From Leptospira mtsangambouensis (GTDB taxonomy: Bacteria; Spirochaetota; Leptospiria; Leptospirales; Leptospiraceae): DNA of 64,000 nucleotides. The stretch covers positions 248,001 to 312,000 of the forward strand of contig NZ_RQHK01000015.1 in NCBI RefSeq assembly GCF_004770475.1, given 5' to 3'. The translations under genes were made by a program, and so were the position numbers. How positions within the stretch are numbered: position 1 is the first letter of the stretch; every line of letters begins with the position of its first letter. Positions 20,765 to 32,140 of this stretch are shown one piece after another. The notes beneath the pieces were generated by a model. The model was not told the origin of the DNA. It was given only the letters and a program-made list of their open reading frames with translations, and searched no databases.

Positions 20765-22818
20765 TGGGATTATACCAAGATATAAAAGATAAACAGGAGT
20801 TATTCGAAGCGGTCCAAAAAAGACTTGGGCCAGAAAAAGCCAAATTAATTGAGAAAGCATATCATATTGCAGACAAAATGCACGAAGGCCAAAAACGTTT
20901 ATCGGGGGAACCTTATATCATCCATCCTATGAATGTGGCTTCCGTTTTGGACGAACTTGGTTTGGATGAAAGAGCTATAGCTGCGGGACTTTTGCACGAT
21001 GTTGTAGAAGATACAAGTTATAGTAAAGAAGATATGGCCCGGGAGTTTGGGGAAGATATTGCCGCCCTTGTGGAAGGTGTGACCAAAATTTCGGAAATCA
21101 AATCCCAATCCAAAGAAACGGAAGCGGCAGAAAATATCCGCAAAATGTTATTGGCCACCATCAAAGATGTGCGCGTGATGCTCATCAAACTTGCTGACAA
21201 AACTCATAATGTTCGCACTTTAAAATTCCAACCAGAAGAAAAACAGAAACGAATTGCAAAAGAAGTTTTATCCCTCTATGCACCCATTGCAGGAAGATTA
21301 GGGGTTTATAAGGTTAAGTTTGAGTTGGAAGATTTGGCTTTCCAATCTCTACACCCAGAAGAATACCAAGAAATTAAAAAACGAGTTTCCGCTAAAAAAT
21401 CAGAACGCGACGAATATATAGAAAAAATAAAAATTATCCTAAAACAAAGGTTAGCTGAGATAAGTATTGATGCTCGGATTGATGGTAGGGCTAAACATTT
21501 TTATTCAATTTACAGAAAGATGGTCACAAAAGAAAAATCTTTTTCTGAAATTTTTGACCTTCGTGCGGTTCGGATCATCACAAGTGAAATCAAAGATTGT
21601 TATGGAGTTCTTGGAATTGTACATACTCTTTGGACACCCATTCCGGGAAGGTTCAAAGATTATATTGCCACTCCGAAAACGAACCTTTACCAATCCTTAC
21701 ATACAACAGTCTTTGGGCCTGATGGTCGTCCGATGGAAGTACAAATCCGAACTAAAGACATGAATGCCATCGCAGAGAATGGGGTTGCGGCCCACTGGGC
21801 TTATAAAGAATCCACTAACCTTTCCAAAACTTCCGTCATTTTGCAAAACGGTGTAGAAAATGCCTTCCGAATGAAGTGGTTGGAGATTTTAAAATCTTGG
21901 CAAGACCCAAGCCTTGATTCCAAAGAATTTATGGAGGAACTACAGTATGATCTCCATGAAGATGAGGTCTTTGTTTTTACTCCTAAAGGTGAAATCATTG
22001 AGATGCCAAAAGGAGCAACGGTTCTTGATTATGCGTTCCGAATTCATACTGATGTGGGTTTACATGCTCGTGGTGGAAAGGTCAACGGTAGGATGGTTAC
22101 ACTTCGTACGGAGTTAAAGTCTGGAGACCAGGTCGAGATCATCACTGAAAAAAGTTCCAAACCATCTCCTATTTGGTTGCGGATTGTAAAAACATCAGGC
22201 GCTCGACAGAAGTTACGTGCTTATTTTCGAAAATTACAAGAAGACTCACAACGAGAGACCATTGGTTCTGTTTTGGAAACGCAAACACCTGCGATTGATG
22301 AAAACACAATCAAAGAAATCAAAAAAGTAAAAATTAAAAAACCTCATAAAACAAATCCACACCAAGAAGATTCCAAAGAATTTGGAATTTCCGTTGCCGG
22401 TTGGAATGATGTGCCTGTACGTGTGGCTTCGTGTTGTACTCCTATCCCTGGAGATGAAATCATTGGATTTATCACAAGGGGAAGGGGCGTGAGTGTTCAT
22501 AAAAAAGATTGTACGACGGCAAGTAAACAACTTGAGTGGATGAAAACCATTCCGGTTCGTTGGGAAGGCCCAGGAGAACCAATTCCAATCCAAATTGAAG
22601 TGCGTGCCAAAGATGTTCAAGGGATCTATCTATCGATGGTGGAATCCATTTCCAGCACTGAAACTAATATTTTGGAAGCTGGGGCATCATCGCATCCCAA
22701 TGGAACACTTACCGCCAAATTTATGTTAGAAGTAGATCACTTAGACCAACTGAAAGAAATTTTAGAAAATTTACGAATGATCCAAGGTGTGGTTTTTGCC
22801 GAAAGGGTTAAAAAATAA
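20764..22818 (+). CDS. rel: Bifunctional (p)ppGpp synthetase/hydrolase Rel
   Basis: A 684-residue RelA/SpoT homolog. Domain order: HD hydrolase (LLHDVVEDT, metal-binding), synthetase (GRFKDYIA then TNLYQSLHTT; RFKD is typical of bifunctional enzymes rather than the EFDD of RelA-only types), TGS (EVFVFTPKGE), a region with VASCCTPIPGDEI and a C-terminal ACT/RRM. It sets the stringent response level. It is coupled to nadC upstream. Its last 11 bases overlap the convergent GH13 gene. Confidence 0.96.
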   Translation: MGLYQDIKDKQELFEAVQKRLGPEKAKLIEKAYHIADKMHEGQKRLSGEPYIIHPMNVASVLDELGLDERAIAAGLLHDVVEDTSYSKEDMAREFGEDIAALVEGVTKISEIKSQSKETEAAENIRKMLLATIKDVRVMLIKLADKTHNVRTLKFQPEEKQKRIAKEVLSLYAPIAGRLGVYKVKFELEDLAFQSLHPEEYQEIKKRVSAKKSERDEYIEKIKIILKQRLAEISIDARIDGRAKHFYSIYRKMVTKEKSFSEIFDLRAVRIITSEIKDCYGVLGIVHTLWTPIPGRFKDYIATPKTNLYQSLHTTVFGPDGRPMEVQIRTKDMNAIAENGVAAHWAYKESTNLSKTSVILQNGVENAFRMKWLEILKSWQDPSLDSKEFMEELQYDLHEDEVFVFTPKGEIIEMPKGATVLDYAFRIHTDVGLHARGGKVNGRMVTLRTELKSGDQVEIITEKSSKPSPIWLRIVKTSGARQKLRAYFRKLQEDSQRETIGSVLETQTPAIDENTIKEIKKVKIKKPHKTNPHQEDSKEFGISVAGWNDVPVRVASCCTPIPGDEIIGFITRGRGVSVHKKDCTTASKQLEWMKTIPVRWEGPGEPIPIQIEVRAKDVQGIYLSMVESISSTETNILEAGASSHPNGTLTAKFMLEVDHLDQLKEILENLRMIQGVVFAERVKK

Positions 22819-24199
22819 ACCACTGCACCTGGTTGGGTCCTAATTTGAAATAAATTCCTTCATCCGACTTGGTTTGTGGGAATTCGACCCCAGTGACTAA
22901 ATCGGTTAGTGTTTCCCTTGGCTGGATTCCTTCTTGGAAGGGAATCCAACCAGAAACTTCTCTATTGGTTTCATTCCATAAAATCAGTTCCGTTAGGTTT
23001 TCCGTTTGGATGGCTTTGGTAAAAATTGGCAAACCATTCCATTCTTTGTAATTTGGTTGGAAGGAGATGCTACTCGAATTTCGTTTGGCGGTGATCGTTA
23101 GTGCACGTTTGTAAAATTCTTCTGTGATAGGATTTACATTTTCTGAATCCGTCTGAATCATTTGGATGGGAATTTTTTTAGTCAAACCCAGATTTTGACC
23201 TTCGTGGAATAATAAAATACATTCGCTCGCTAAAAGTAAACAAAAGTAAGATTCTGAATTGTCACCAAACTTAAGTTTGGCTCTTTCTTCATCATGGTTT
23301 TCTAAAAACCTGATTTTGGTTTTTTTTCCGTTTTCTTTTAGACATTCAGAAACAAAAGGGAAATGATTCTCTTTCAGAGCATCGTAAATAGATTTGTCAT
23401 AAGCGGCATCAAACCCTAAGTCGGTTAATCTATTTTCCATTCCCCAGTATGCCTCGGCATAAAATTTGAAATTGGGATAGTCTTGTCTTATTGTTTTTAT
23501 GACTCGATTCCAATCATAAACGGATTTTTTTCCATGAGTCCTTTCAAATACATCTGGGAGGAGTAACATCGCCATATCACAGCGAACACCATCGCATTGT
23601 TTTGCGATTTCCTTTAAAATTTGAATGTGTTTATCTTCGACACTATGATTTGAAAAATCCCATTGGATGGTATCGGTCCATCCATCAAAATAAGGATCGC
23701 GGCCATGAACATATCGGTTCCCATTCGGATGTAAAAATGAATTTTGTGTAGAGACCGATTCGCTGGCGGTGAGAAATAAATGAGGATCTGATTCAATGAG
23801 AGGGGAATCAATCGCCATATGGTTTGGCACAAAGTCTAGGATTAATTTTTTATTCCACTGGTGGATGAGTTCATATACATGAGTTAGGTTACCCTTAGTG
23901 GAAACTAAGGGATCTGGTGTGTAAGAATAAATAGAATATGGTGATCCATAAACATCTTCTGGAAGGAGTGGGTGTTTGGCTTCTTGGAAACCTTGCTGCA
24001 GTTCTGGCATAGAACGAGCAATGGACTGCGACTTAGGGCTATTTTTCCAGACACCCATTAGCCAAATTTCATCTGCCCAAAGGAAAGGTAGGGAATTCTT
24101 TAGGGAAGGGAGAGCCGATTCGATAGGTTCCTTCATTTTTGTACAAAAAAGCCTTGAGCCTATCTCGTACAAATGGATTTGATGGAAGGGATGTTTCAT
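22808..24199 (-). CDS. GH13 alpha-amylase-family enzyme, cytoplasmic
   Basis: The ATG at 24199 is chosen since the GH13 barrel begins at once (IHLYEIGSRLF); no clear ribosome site is visible. The 463-residue protein has the four family regions: LDFVPNH, GVRCDMA (nucleophile Asp208), FYAEAYW (acid Glu249) and FLENHDEER (Asp303). All catalytic residues are present, so it should act on alpha-glucans or sucrose/trehalose-like sugars; the substrate is not clear. There is no signal peptide. Its 5' end overlaps that of the divergent lipoprotein gene by 27 bases. Confidence 0.85.
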   Translation of the reverse strand: MKHPFHQIHLYEIGSRLFCTKMKEPIESALPSLKNSLPFLWADEIWLMGVWKNSPKSQSIARSMPELQQGFQEAKHPLLPEDVYGSPYSIYSYTPDPLVSTKGNLTHVYELIHQWNKKLILDFVPNHMAIDSPLIESDPHLFLTASESVSTQNSFLHPNGNRYVHGRDPYFDGWTDTIQWDFSNHSVEDKHIQILKEIAKQCDGVRCDMAMLLLPDVFERTHGKKSVYDWNRVIKTIRQDYPNFKFYAEAYWGMENRLTDLGFDAAYDKSIYDALKENHFPFVSECLKENGKKTKIRFLENHDEERAKLKFGDNSESYFCLLLASECILLFHEGQNLGLTKKIPIQMIQTDSENVNPITEEFYKRALTITAKRNSSSISFQPNYKEWNGLPIFTKAIQTENLTELILWNETNREVSGWIPFQEGIQPRETLTDLVTGVEFPQTKSDEGIYFKLGPNQVQWFIF

Positions 24200-26038
24200 A
24201 ACAAAGTTCAAATATTCAAGTATAGTTCCTCCCTACGCAAGATAGTTTTGTTTGGTTTGACAGGACTTTTGTCAATGGCCTTCTTCCTCCATTGTTCGGA
24301 AGAAGATACAAAAGAATCCTTATCCAAGGTAAATGATCTTCCTTGGGAAGGGGATGTGGCCTCCATTCCCAGTGCCCTTCGTATGAAAAATCCAGTGGCC
24401 GATCCTATGGCAAAAAAGGGGGGAAGGATTCGAATTTATTCTCATCAATTCCCAAAATCTTTGAATTATTATTTGGACCAGTTTACAACCACTGCTAGGA
24501 TCTTTACCAGTTTGTATGAACCACTTACTGGATACCACCCGCTGACATTGGAAACCATTCCTCATCTTGCAAGAGAGTGGAAAATTTCTCCCGATAAAAA
24601 GAAATTTACATTCTATTTAGATCCTAATGCGAGATGGTCCGATGGCAAGGCTGTGACTGCTGATGATGTGATCTTTACTTATAATACCATCATGAATCCA
24701 AAAAATGGAACTGCAGTGTTTCGTGTATCTTTGTCTAGATTTTTAAAACCTGTGAAGTTAGATGATTTAACCGTTGTATTTGAGGCAAAGGAAGTTCACT
24801 GGAATAATTTTAATGATATTGCATCATCCATTTTTATCTTACCAAAACATCATTTCGAAGGAAAAGATTTTAATAAGGAAAATATGGAGTTTCCAGTTGT
24901 TTCGGGTCCTTATAAAATCACGGAAGTGAAAAAGAACCGTTATATCAAACTAGAAAGAAGAGGGGACTGGTGGCAAAGAGCTTATCCTTTCAATGAAGGT
25001 CGCAATAATTTTGACCAAATTGTCTATAAGGTTTATAATGAAGAAGCTGTGGCACTCCAAGCATTCAAAAAGGGAGATATCGATATTTATCCTGTTTACT
25101 CTGCTTTTGTTTGGGTGGAAGAAGCCAAAGGAGATGCTTTTGATAAAAATTGGATCGCCAAACAAAGGATCTTCAATTTAAAACCGATTGGATTCCAAGG
25201 TTGGGCGATGAACTCAAGGCGGGCCATCTTCTCCGATAAACGAGTACGAGAAGCAATGAATCTACTTGTCGATCGTAAACTCATGATCGACAAACTTGCG
25301 TATGGTGAATACGATCCAACAAATAGTTATTATCCAGATTTCTATTTAGGTGGAGAAAAAAATCCGAACCAACCTACAGAATTTAATATTGAATTAGCGA
25401 GGAAACTTTTAGCAGAAGCCGGTTGGAAACCAAATGCCGAAGGAATTTTGGAAAAAGATGGAAAACCATTTCAGTTTTCTATTTTAGACCGAGATAAAAA
25501 AACAGAAAAGTATTTCACTGTATTTTTAGAAAAGGCAAAGGAAGTCGGAATCCGCGCTTCTATCGACACTTTGGATTTGGCTGCTTGGAGTGAACGAGTG
25601 GATAAATATGACTTCGATATGACCTGGGCTGCTTGGGGTTCCGGTGTATTTAAAGATCCTGAATCACAATGGCTTTCTAAATATGCGGACGAAGAGGGAC
25701 AACCAAACTTACCTGGATTAAAAATTTCGGAAGTTGATAAACTCATCGAAAGACAAAAAACAGAATTTTCTGTTACCAAACGAAATGAAATCTTAAAACA
25801 AATCGATCGAATTGTTTATAAAGAATATCCTTATGTTTTGTTATGGCATTTACCAAGTACAAGATTACTCTATTGGCAAAAATATGGAGTTCCCAATTTG
25901 CCTTTGGGTAAATATGGAGATGAAAGTTTTTCTTCCGACTACTGGTGGTATGATGAAGAAAAAGATAAAAAATTATCAGATGCCGTTTCTCGTAAGGAAA
26001 AATTTTCAGATTACGAAGCTGTTGTTCGCTGGAAGTAG
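24173..26038 (+). CDS. Family-5 extracellular solute-binding lipoprotein (oligopeptide type)
   Basis: A 621-residue precursor with a long signal ending in a lipobox (MAFFLHC, Cys41). The mature part is an SBP_bac_5 domain (SLYEPLTGY, PHLAREW, LDPNARWSDGKAVTADDVIFTY, VSGPYKITEV), the substrate-binding component of peptide/nickel ABC importers. No permease or ATPase genes are adjacent. The start is uncertain: none of the ATGs at 24173, 24182 or 24191 has a well-placed ribosome site. It heads a same-strand cluster ending with pgeF. Confidence 0.88.
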   Translation: MDLMEGMFHNKVQIFKYSSSLRKIVLFGLTGLLSMAFFLHCSEEDTKESLSKVNDLPWEGDVASIPSALRMKNPVADPMAKKGGRIRIYSHQFPKSLNYYLDQFTTTARIFTSLYEPLTGYHPLTLETIPHLAREWKISPDKKKFTFYLDPNARWSDGKAVTADDVIFTYNTIMNPKNGTAVFRVSLSRFLKPVKLDDLTVVFEAKEVHWNNFNDIASSIFILPKHHFEGKDFNKENMEFPVVSGPYKITEVKKNRYIKLERRGDWWQRAYPFNEGRNNFDQIVYKVYNEEAVALQAFKKGDIDIYPVYSAFVWVEEAKGDAFDKNWIAKQRIFNLKPIGFQGWAMNSRRAIFSDKRVREAMNLLVDRKLMIDKLAYGEYDPTNSYYPDFYLGGEKNPNQPTEFNIELARKLLAEAGWKPNAEGILEKDGKPFQFSILDRDKKTEKYFTVFLEKAKEVGIRASIDTLDLAAWSERVDKYDFDMTWAAWGSGVFKDPESQWLSKYADEEGQPNLPGLKISEVDKLIERQKTEFSVTKRNEILKQIDRIVYKEYPYVLLWHLPSTRLLYWQKYGVPNLPLGKYGDESFSSDYWWYDEEKDKKLSDAVSRKEKFSDYEAVVRWK

Positions 26039-26047
26039 AATTTAGAA

Positions 26048-27130
26048 GTGTCTGAAAAAAAGGGACCGATCAAAGGGATCCGTGATCGGATCACACAACT
26101 ATGGAACCAATATCCAAACTGGGGAAAAATTCCCCAGTTTTTGGAACTTTTGGAGAAAGGTCTCGACAAAGAGTTGTTTGTCGATCCTGACAAAAAAGAA
26201 ATCCCCATACCTATTGAGGACCTCCCTGTTGATGAAGTATTACGAAAGTCAGGTTTTTTTCGTAATCTTTATGAAAAACTTTTTCCTGTTTCCCATGTTT
26301 TTCGAATCACCTACCGTTATGATCGTGAATTTTTAGATAACTTTATGCCTTTGTCTCAAGGTGGATACATTGGCCGCGGATCTTATAAATTTGTTTACCA
26401 ACTTCCCTGGAACCAAGTGGTCAAAATTGGAAAGTCCAAGTTACCTTCTGATGCAATTTTTGGATCTTTGTTCAAAGAGGTAGGAAAAGACCTTTCTCGA
26501 TTTTTAAAACCGGAAGAGATGGAGTTACGAAATTTTTTAAAAAACCAAACCTCGCGTGATTCCAAAAAAGATGAAATCGATTTTAAATTCAAACGTTTGG
26601 GTTTGGAAAGATTACACTATTGGAAATTAAAGTCCCTCATACCCGACTTAGTGGTACCCACTCGTTTTTTTATGGGAATGCGTGTCAGAAACAACCCATT
26701 TGGAATTCCCAATGTCACTTTAACACCTTGCGACCAACAACCGTTACTTGCCGGTAAACATTTAAAAGAATTTACCATTCGCAATGAAAAATTAGACCAA
26801 AATCCAATTTTGGATAAATTTTTTCCTAAGTGGAAATTAAACTTTGATTCTCATCGGTTTGGTGTTATTTCAAAATCCAAACTAAAAAAAATCGCAGTTG
26901 ATTTCAATCGTGTGATCGAAGTGACAAAGTATTTGGCCGAAGAAGAGAAATTGATCTTTGATATTCATGCTGAAAATATCATCATCACATTACCAGACTT
27001 TGAGTTAAAGATTTTTGATTTTCACGTTTTTGATGATTATTTGTATGAACCTTCCGAAGAAAATCCAACTCCAGAGATGGATCACATTCAAATCATTGAA
27101 GAATTTATTAAATCATTCGAACTGGACTAA
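26048..27130 (+). CDS. Unknown protein with features of a divergent protein-kinase-like fold
   Basis: A 360-residue protein beginning at GTG; no family recognised at sight. Residues 106-118 (GYIGRGSYKFVYQ) resemble a glycine-rich nucleotide loop, followed by VVKIGK (124-129) with a candidate ATP-binding Lys. Near the C-terminus FDIHAENIII (304-313) resembles the catalytic loop of HxxxN type in aminoglycoside-phosphotransferase-like kinases, and KIFDFHVF (321-328) resembles the metal-binding DFG/D-W-E segment. It lies 9 bases after the solute-binding lipoprotein and 3 bases before the GT-C gene. The kinase assignment is inference. Confidence 0.75.
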   Translation: MSEKKGPIKGIRDRITQLWNQYPNWGKIPQFLELLEKGLDKELFVDPDKKEIPIPIEDLPVDEVLRKSGFFRNLYEKLFPVSHVFRITYRYDREFLDNFMPLSQGGYIGRGSYKFVYQLPWNQVVKIGKSKLPSDAIFGSLFKEVGKDLSRFLKPEEMELRNFLKNQTSRDSKKDEIDFKFKRLGLERLHYWKLKSLIPDLVVPTRFFMGMRVRNNPFGIPNVTLTPCDQQPLLAGKHLKEFTIRNEKLDQNPILDKFFPKWKLNFDSHRFGVISKSKLKKIAVDFNRVIEVTKYLAEEEKLIFDIHAENIIITLPDFELKIFDFHVFDDYLYEPSEENPTPEMDHIQIIEEFIKSFELD

Positions 27131-27133
27131 TCC

Positions 27134-28690
27134 ATGTTGTTTTTGAAACGAAACCTAATCTCTTTTTACATTATTTCTTTTGTTTTTTTTCTTTTTGCCA
27201 TTTCCCAAACTTACAAGTGGAAGTGGATCTGCGATGACGCATATATTAGTTTTGTTTATGCAAGGAATTTGTATGAAGGTTCAGGACTTGTTTTTAATTT
27301 AGGGGAAAGGGTTGAAGGTTATACCAATTTCCTTTGGACAATCTTACTTTCCTTAGGTTATTTCTTAAAACTGGAACCACAATTTCTCTCTCTATTCCTT
27401 GGGATTTTCTTTTATTTGATGACACTTTTGGTTTTCTTTTATGAAGAGAATCGTATCTCCTTCGGTAAAATTTATCCCCTCCTTTTGGTGCATTTGGCAT
27501 TATTTTTTCACCTTCATATCTTTGCCACTTCGGGATTAGAAACTTCCCTTTTTACATTTTTAGTCTGTTTTGGTTTTCTTTTGTGGGAAAAGGAAAGTGA
27601 CTTTCTTTTTTTAATTTTTTTCCTTTCCGCACTTGTTCGTCCCGAAGGAGCACTTTTTTTATCCATTGTTTCCCTTGATTGGCTCTTTCGAAAGAGGAGT
27701 TGGAAACCCATTTTATTCTGCTTTTTGTTTTTGGGATTTTTGTGTTTTCGTTTTTTTTATTATGATGATTTCCTTCCGAATACTTTTTATGCAAAAGGAA
27801 ATAAGGGAGCATATTTTTCCCAAGGGTTTTATTATTTTCTATATTTCTTAAAGTCTTATCCTCTTTATTCTTTTGTATTTGTCCTTAGCGGAATTCAAAT
27901 TTATAAGACCTTCCTGGATCGAAAAGAATACAGATTCCTTCTTTCCTCAGTTGTTTTATACATCCTATATGTTTTGTATGTGGGTGGAGATTTTATGGGG
28001 ATTCGATTTTGGATTCCCATTTTACCGTATCTCTCTTATTTGGCATTTCGGCAGATACATGAATGGGATATGAATTCTCAGATAGAATCTAAAAAATCAT
28101 CTTTCTTTTTGTCTTTGTATACAAAGAACCAAATCCTTGTGGCATTTTTATTTATTTTATCAACAGCAGTATATACTGATCCTCTAAAAATAAAAGGAAC
28201 AAGAATTCCTGATTGGCACGGAATCGTCGAAGAACGAATGTTTTATGAGGACCATTTGATTCAGACAAGTGGTTATGATAGAGGTGCACTTTCAGATTTC
28301 CGTGTAGCCTTTTTTGGTGCGCAGGCACATTTTATTTATTATCTAAGACCTTTATTTGCCTTTGAAGCGGAATCAGGTTTAACAGATCGGGAATTTGCTA
28401 AAAAGAAAGTTGGAACTCGGGGAAGGATTGGCCACGAAAGTGAATTGGAGTTAAAAGATTTACTCGACCGAAAGGTCGAGATCTTACTCGACAATCGACT
28501 CCATGGATTCACTTTCCCTCATATCGAATATACTTGGAGAAATATTCCGATCAAATTTTATCTTTTATCCTATAACCCAGAAAAAATGAAATCCCTATGT
28601 GAACGTATCGATTGGAATTGTTCCGATTTATTCCAAACTTTTCAGAAGAATCAATGGGACAGAACCAAAGCAAAATCTTTTGTGGAGTAA
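27134..28690 (+). CDS. GT-C-fold integral membrane glycosyltransferase
   Basis: A 518-residue protein with about ten hydrophobic membrane spans. The first periplasmic loop has the GT-C type acidic pair in CDDAYISFVYARNL (Asp34-Asp35), followed by GLVFNLGERVEGYTNFLW, a pattern seen in polyprenyl-phosphate-sugar-dependent arabinosyl and mannosyl transferases such as mycobacterial AftB relatives. It probably adds a sugar to an envelope glycan or protein on the periplasmic side; donor and acceptor are unknown. It is tightly packed between the kinase-like gene and pgeF. Confidence 0.8.
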   Translation: MLFLKRNLISFYIISFVFFLFAISQTYKWKWICDDAYISFVYARNLYEGSGLVFNLGERVEGYTNFLWTILLSLGYFLKLEPQFLSLFLGIFFYLMTLLVFFYEENRISFGKIYPLLLVHLALFFHLHIFATSGLETSLFTFLVCFGFLLWEKESDFLFLIFFLSALVRPEGALFLSIVSLDWLFRKRSWKPILFCFLFLGFLCFRFFYYDDFLPNTFYAKGNKGAYFSQGFYYFLYFLKSYPLYSFVFVLSGIQIYKTFLDRKEYRFLLSSVVLYILYVLYVGGDFMGIRFWIPILPYLSYLAFRQIHEWDMNSQIESKKSSFFLSLYTKNQILVAFLFILSTAVYTDPLKIKGTRIPDWHGIVEERMFYEDHLIQTSGYDRGALSDFRVAFFGAQAHFIYYLRPLFAFEAESGLTDREFAKKKVGTRGRIGHESELELKDLLDRKVEILLDNRLHGFTFPHIEYTWRNIPIKFYLLSYNPEKMKSLCERIDWNCSDLFQTFQKNQWDRTKAKSFVE

Positions 28691-28691
28691 A

Positions 28692-29438
28692 ATGGAATAC
28701 AATAGGGAAATTTCTGTTTCTTACGGGAAAATCAAATTTGGAACTGCCGGCAAACAAAGTTTAGTTGGAATAAAGGAATTTTATCCTACTTATCCTAAAA
28801 ATGCCGAAACCTGGAAAACATATACAGAAGATTGGGCAAAGAAGGAATGGAAACACAAATCACCAAAGATTGTGACTCTCAACCAAATTCATGGTGATTT
28901 GATCCATCAAGTCAGTAAAAATACATTTGCAGAAGATGGGAAATCGAACTTCATTTGGGAAGGGGATGGGTTATATACAGAATTACAGAATCAATTGCTT
29001 GTGGTTCGCACCGCAGATTGTGTTCCTGTTTTTTTATATTCCAATAAACAACCGTTTGTTGCCATGATTCATTCTGGATGGAAGGGCACAAACCTTGGCA
29101 TTACAGAACGAATGATTGAAAGAGCCATAGAAATTGGTTACACGCAAGGTGATCTTTATATGGAAATTGGCCCTTATATCCAAGGATCTGATTATGAAGT
29201 CGGAATTGACGTTGCTAATTTTTTCTCTGAATTAGGGGAAGAGGTGTGTTGTCCCAAGGGAAACGAGAAGTTTTTACTAGATGTGGGACTTGCAATAGAG
29301 AAGAGGGTAAAAGAAAAATTTCCGAGTTTAGGTGGAATCAAAAATTCGCATAAGAATGTTTACAAAAGCCCCCTTTACTTTAGCCATAGAGCTAAAGAAG
29401 AAGGCCGGAATTTAAATTTTATACTTTGGGAATCTTAA
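28692..29438 (+). CDS. pgeF: PgeF/YfiH (laccase-domain) peptidoglycan editing factor
   Basis: The ATG at 28692 is chosen since GTGGAG lies just before it and the preceding gene stops one base earlier; longer in-frame starts run inside that gene. The 248-residue protein has the family zinc ligands: NQIHG, RTADCVPV and HSGWKGT. E. coli PgeF removes misincorporated serine from UDP-MurNAc peptides; other members were reported with laccase or nucleoside activities. The 3' end overlaps the convergent receiver gene by 20 bases. Confidence 0.9.
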   Translation: MEYNREISVSYGKIKFGTAGKQSLVGIKEFYPTYPKNAETWKTYTEDWAKKEWKHKSPKIVTLNQIHGDLIHQVSKNTFAEDGKSNFIWEGDGLYTELQNQLLVVRTADCVPVFLYSNKQPFVAMIHSGWKGTNLGITERMIERAIEIGYTQGDLYMEIGPYIQGSDYEVGIDVANFFSELGEEVCCPKGNEKFLLDVGLAIEKRVKEKFPSLGGIKNSHKNVYKSPLYFSHRAKEEGRNLNFILWES

Positions 29439-29829
29439 GTAAGGTTTCCTTTATTTTTTCTAGGATTTTTTCTCGTTTGATTGGTTTGACAATATAGTCC
29501 ATTGCCCCATTTTCCAAAAGAGCTTTGATCACAGAAGGTGTGTTCTCTTCAGAGATAAAAAGAATCCGAGGAAGAACACCCATTTCTTTCATGTCCCAGA
29601 AAGCGGCATAACCGTCGACCTCGGGAAGAAAAATCTCAATGGTCACAAGGTCAATCTGTTGGCGATTGTCTTTGTACATTTGCAAAAGTTCTTTTCCCGT
29701 TTCGGCAACTCCGATGATTTTGAAACCTTCCGATTCCAAAATTTGTTGGAGTTGTTTTGATTGGAATTTGGAATTCTCAGCAATGAGAATTTGGTAAGGT
29801 CTGCCTGTCGGTCCGATGCCTGTTTGCAT
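29419..29829 (-). CDS. Atypical CheY-like receiver protein lacking the phospho-acceptor Asp
   Basis: A 136-residue stand-alone receiver domain preceded by a GGAAGAA ribosome site. The normal acidic pair is replaced (ILIAENS, Glu18-Asn19), and the phospho-acceptor position reads TIEIFLPEVDG, with Glu65 where Asp is expected. The switch Ser (FISEEN) and Lys (YIVKP) remain. A Glu here can mimic the phosphorylated state, so constitutive or phosphorylation-independent output is likely (inference). It is the last gene of the phosphohexomutase-argD-leuB run, 17 bases after leuB. Confidence 0.88.
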   Translation of the reverse strand: MQTGIGPTGRPYQILIAENSKFQSKQLQQILESEGFKIIGVAETGKELLQMYKDNRQQIDLVTIEIFLPEVDGYAAFWDMKEMGVLPRILFISEENTPSVIKALLENGAMDYIVKPIKREKILEKIKETLLKIPKV

Positions 29830-29846
29830 AATAGTTCTTCCGTAGT

Positions 29847-32136
<2,290 letters not shown>

Positions 32137-32140
<4 letters not shown>

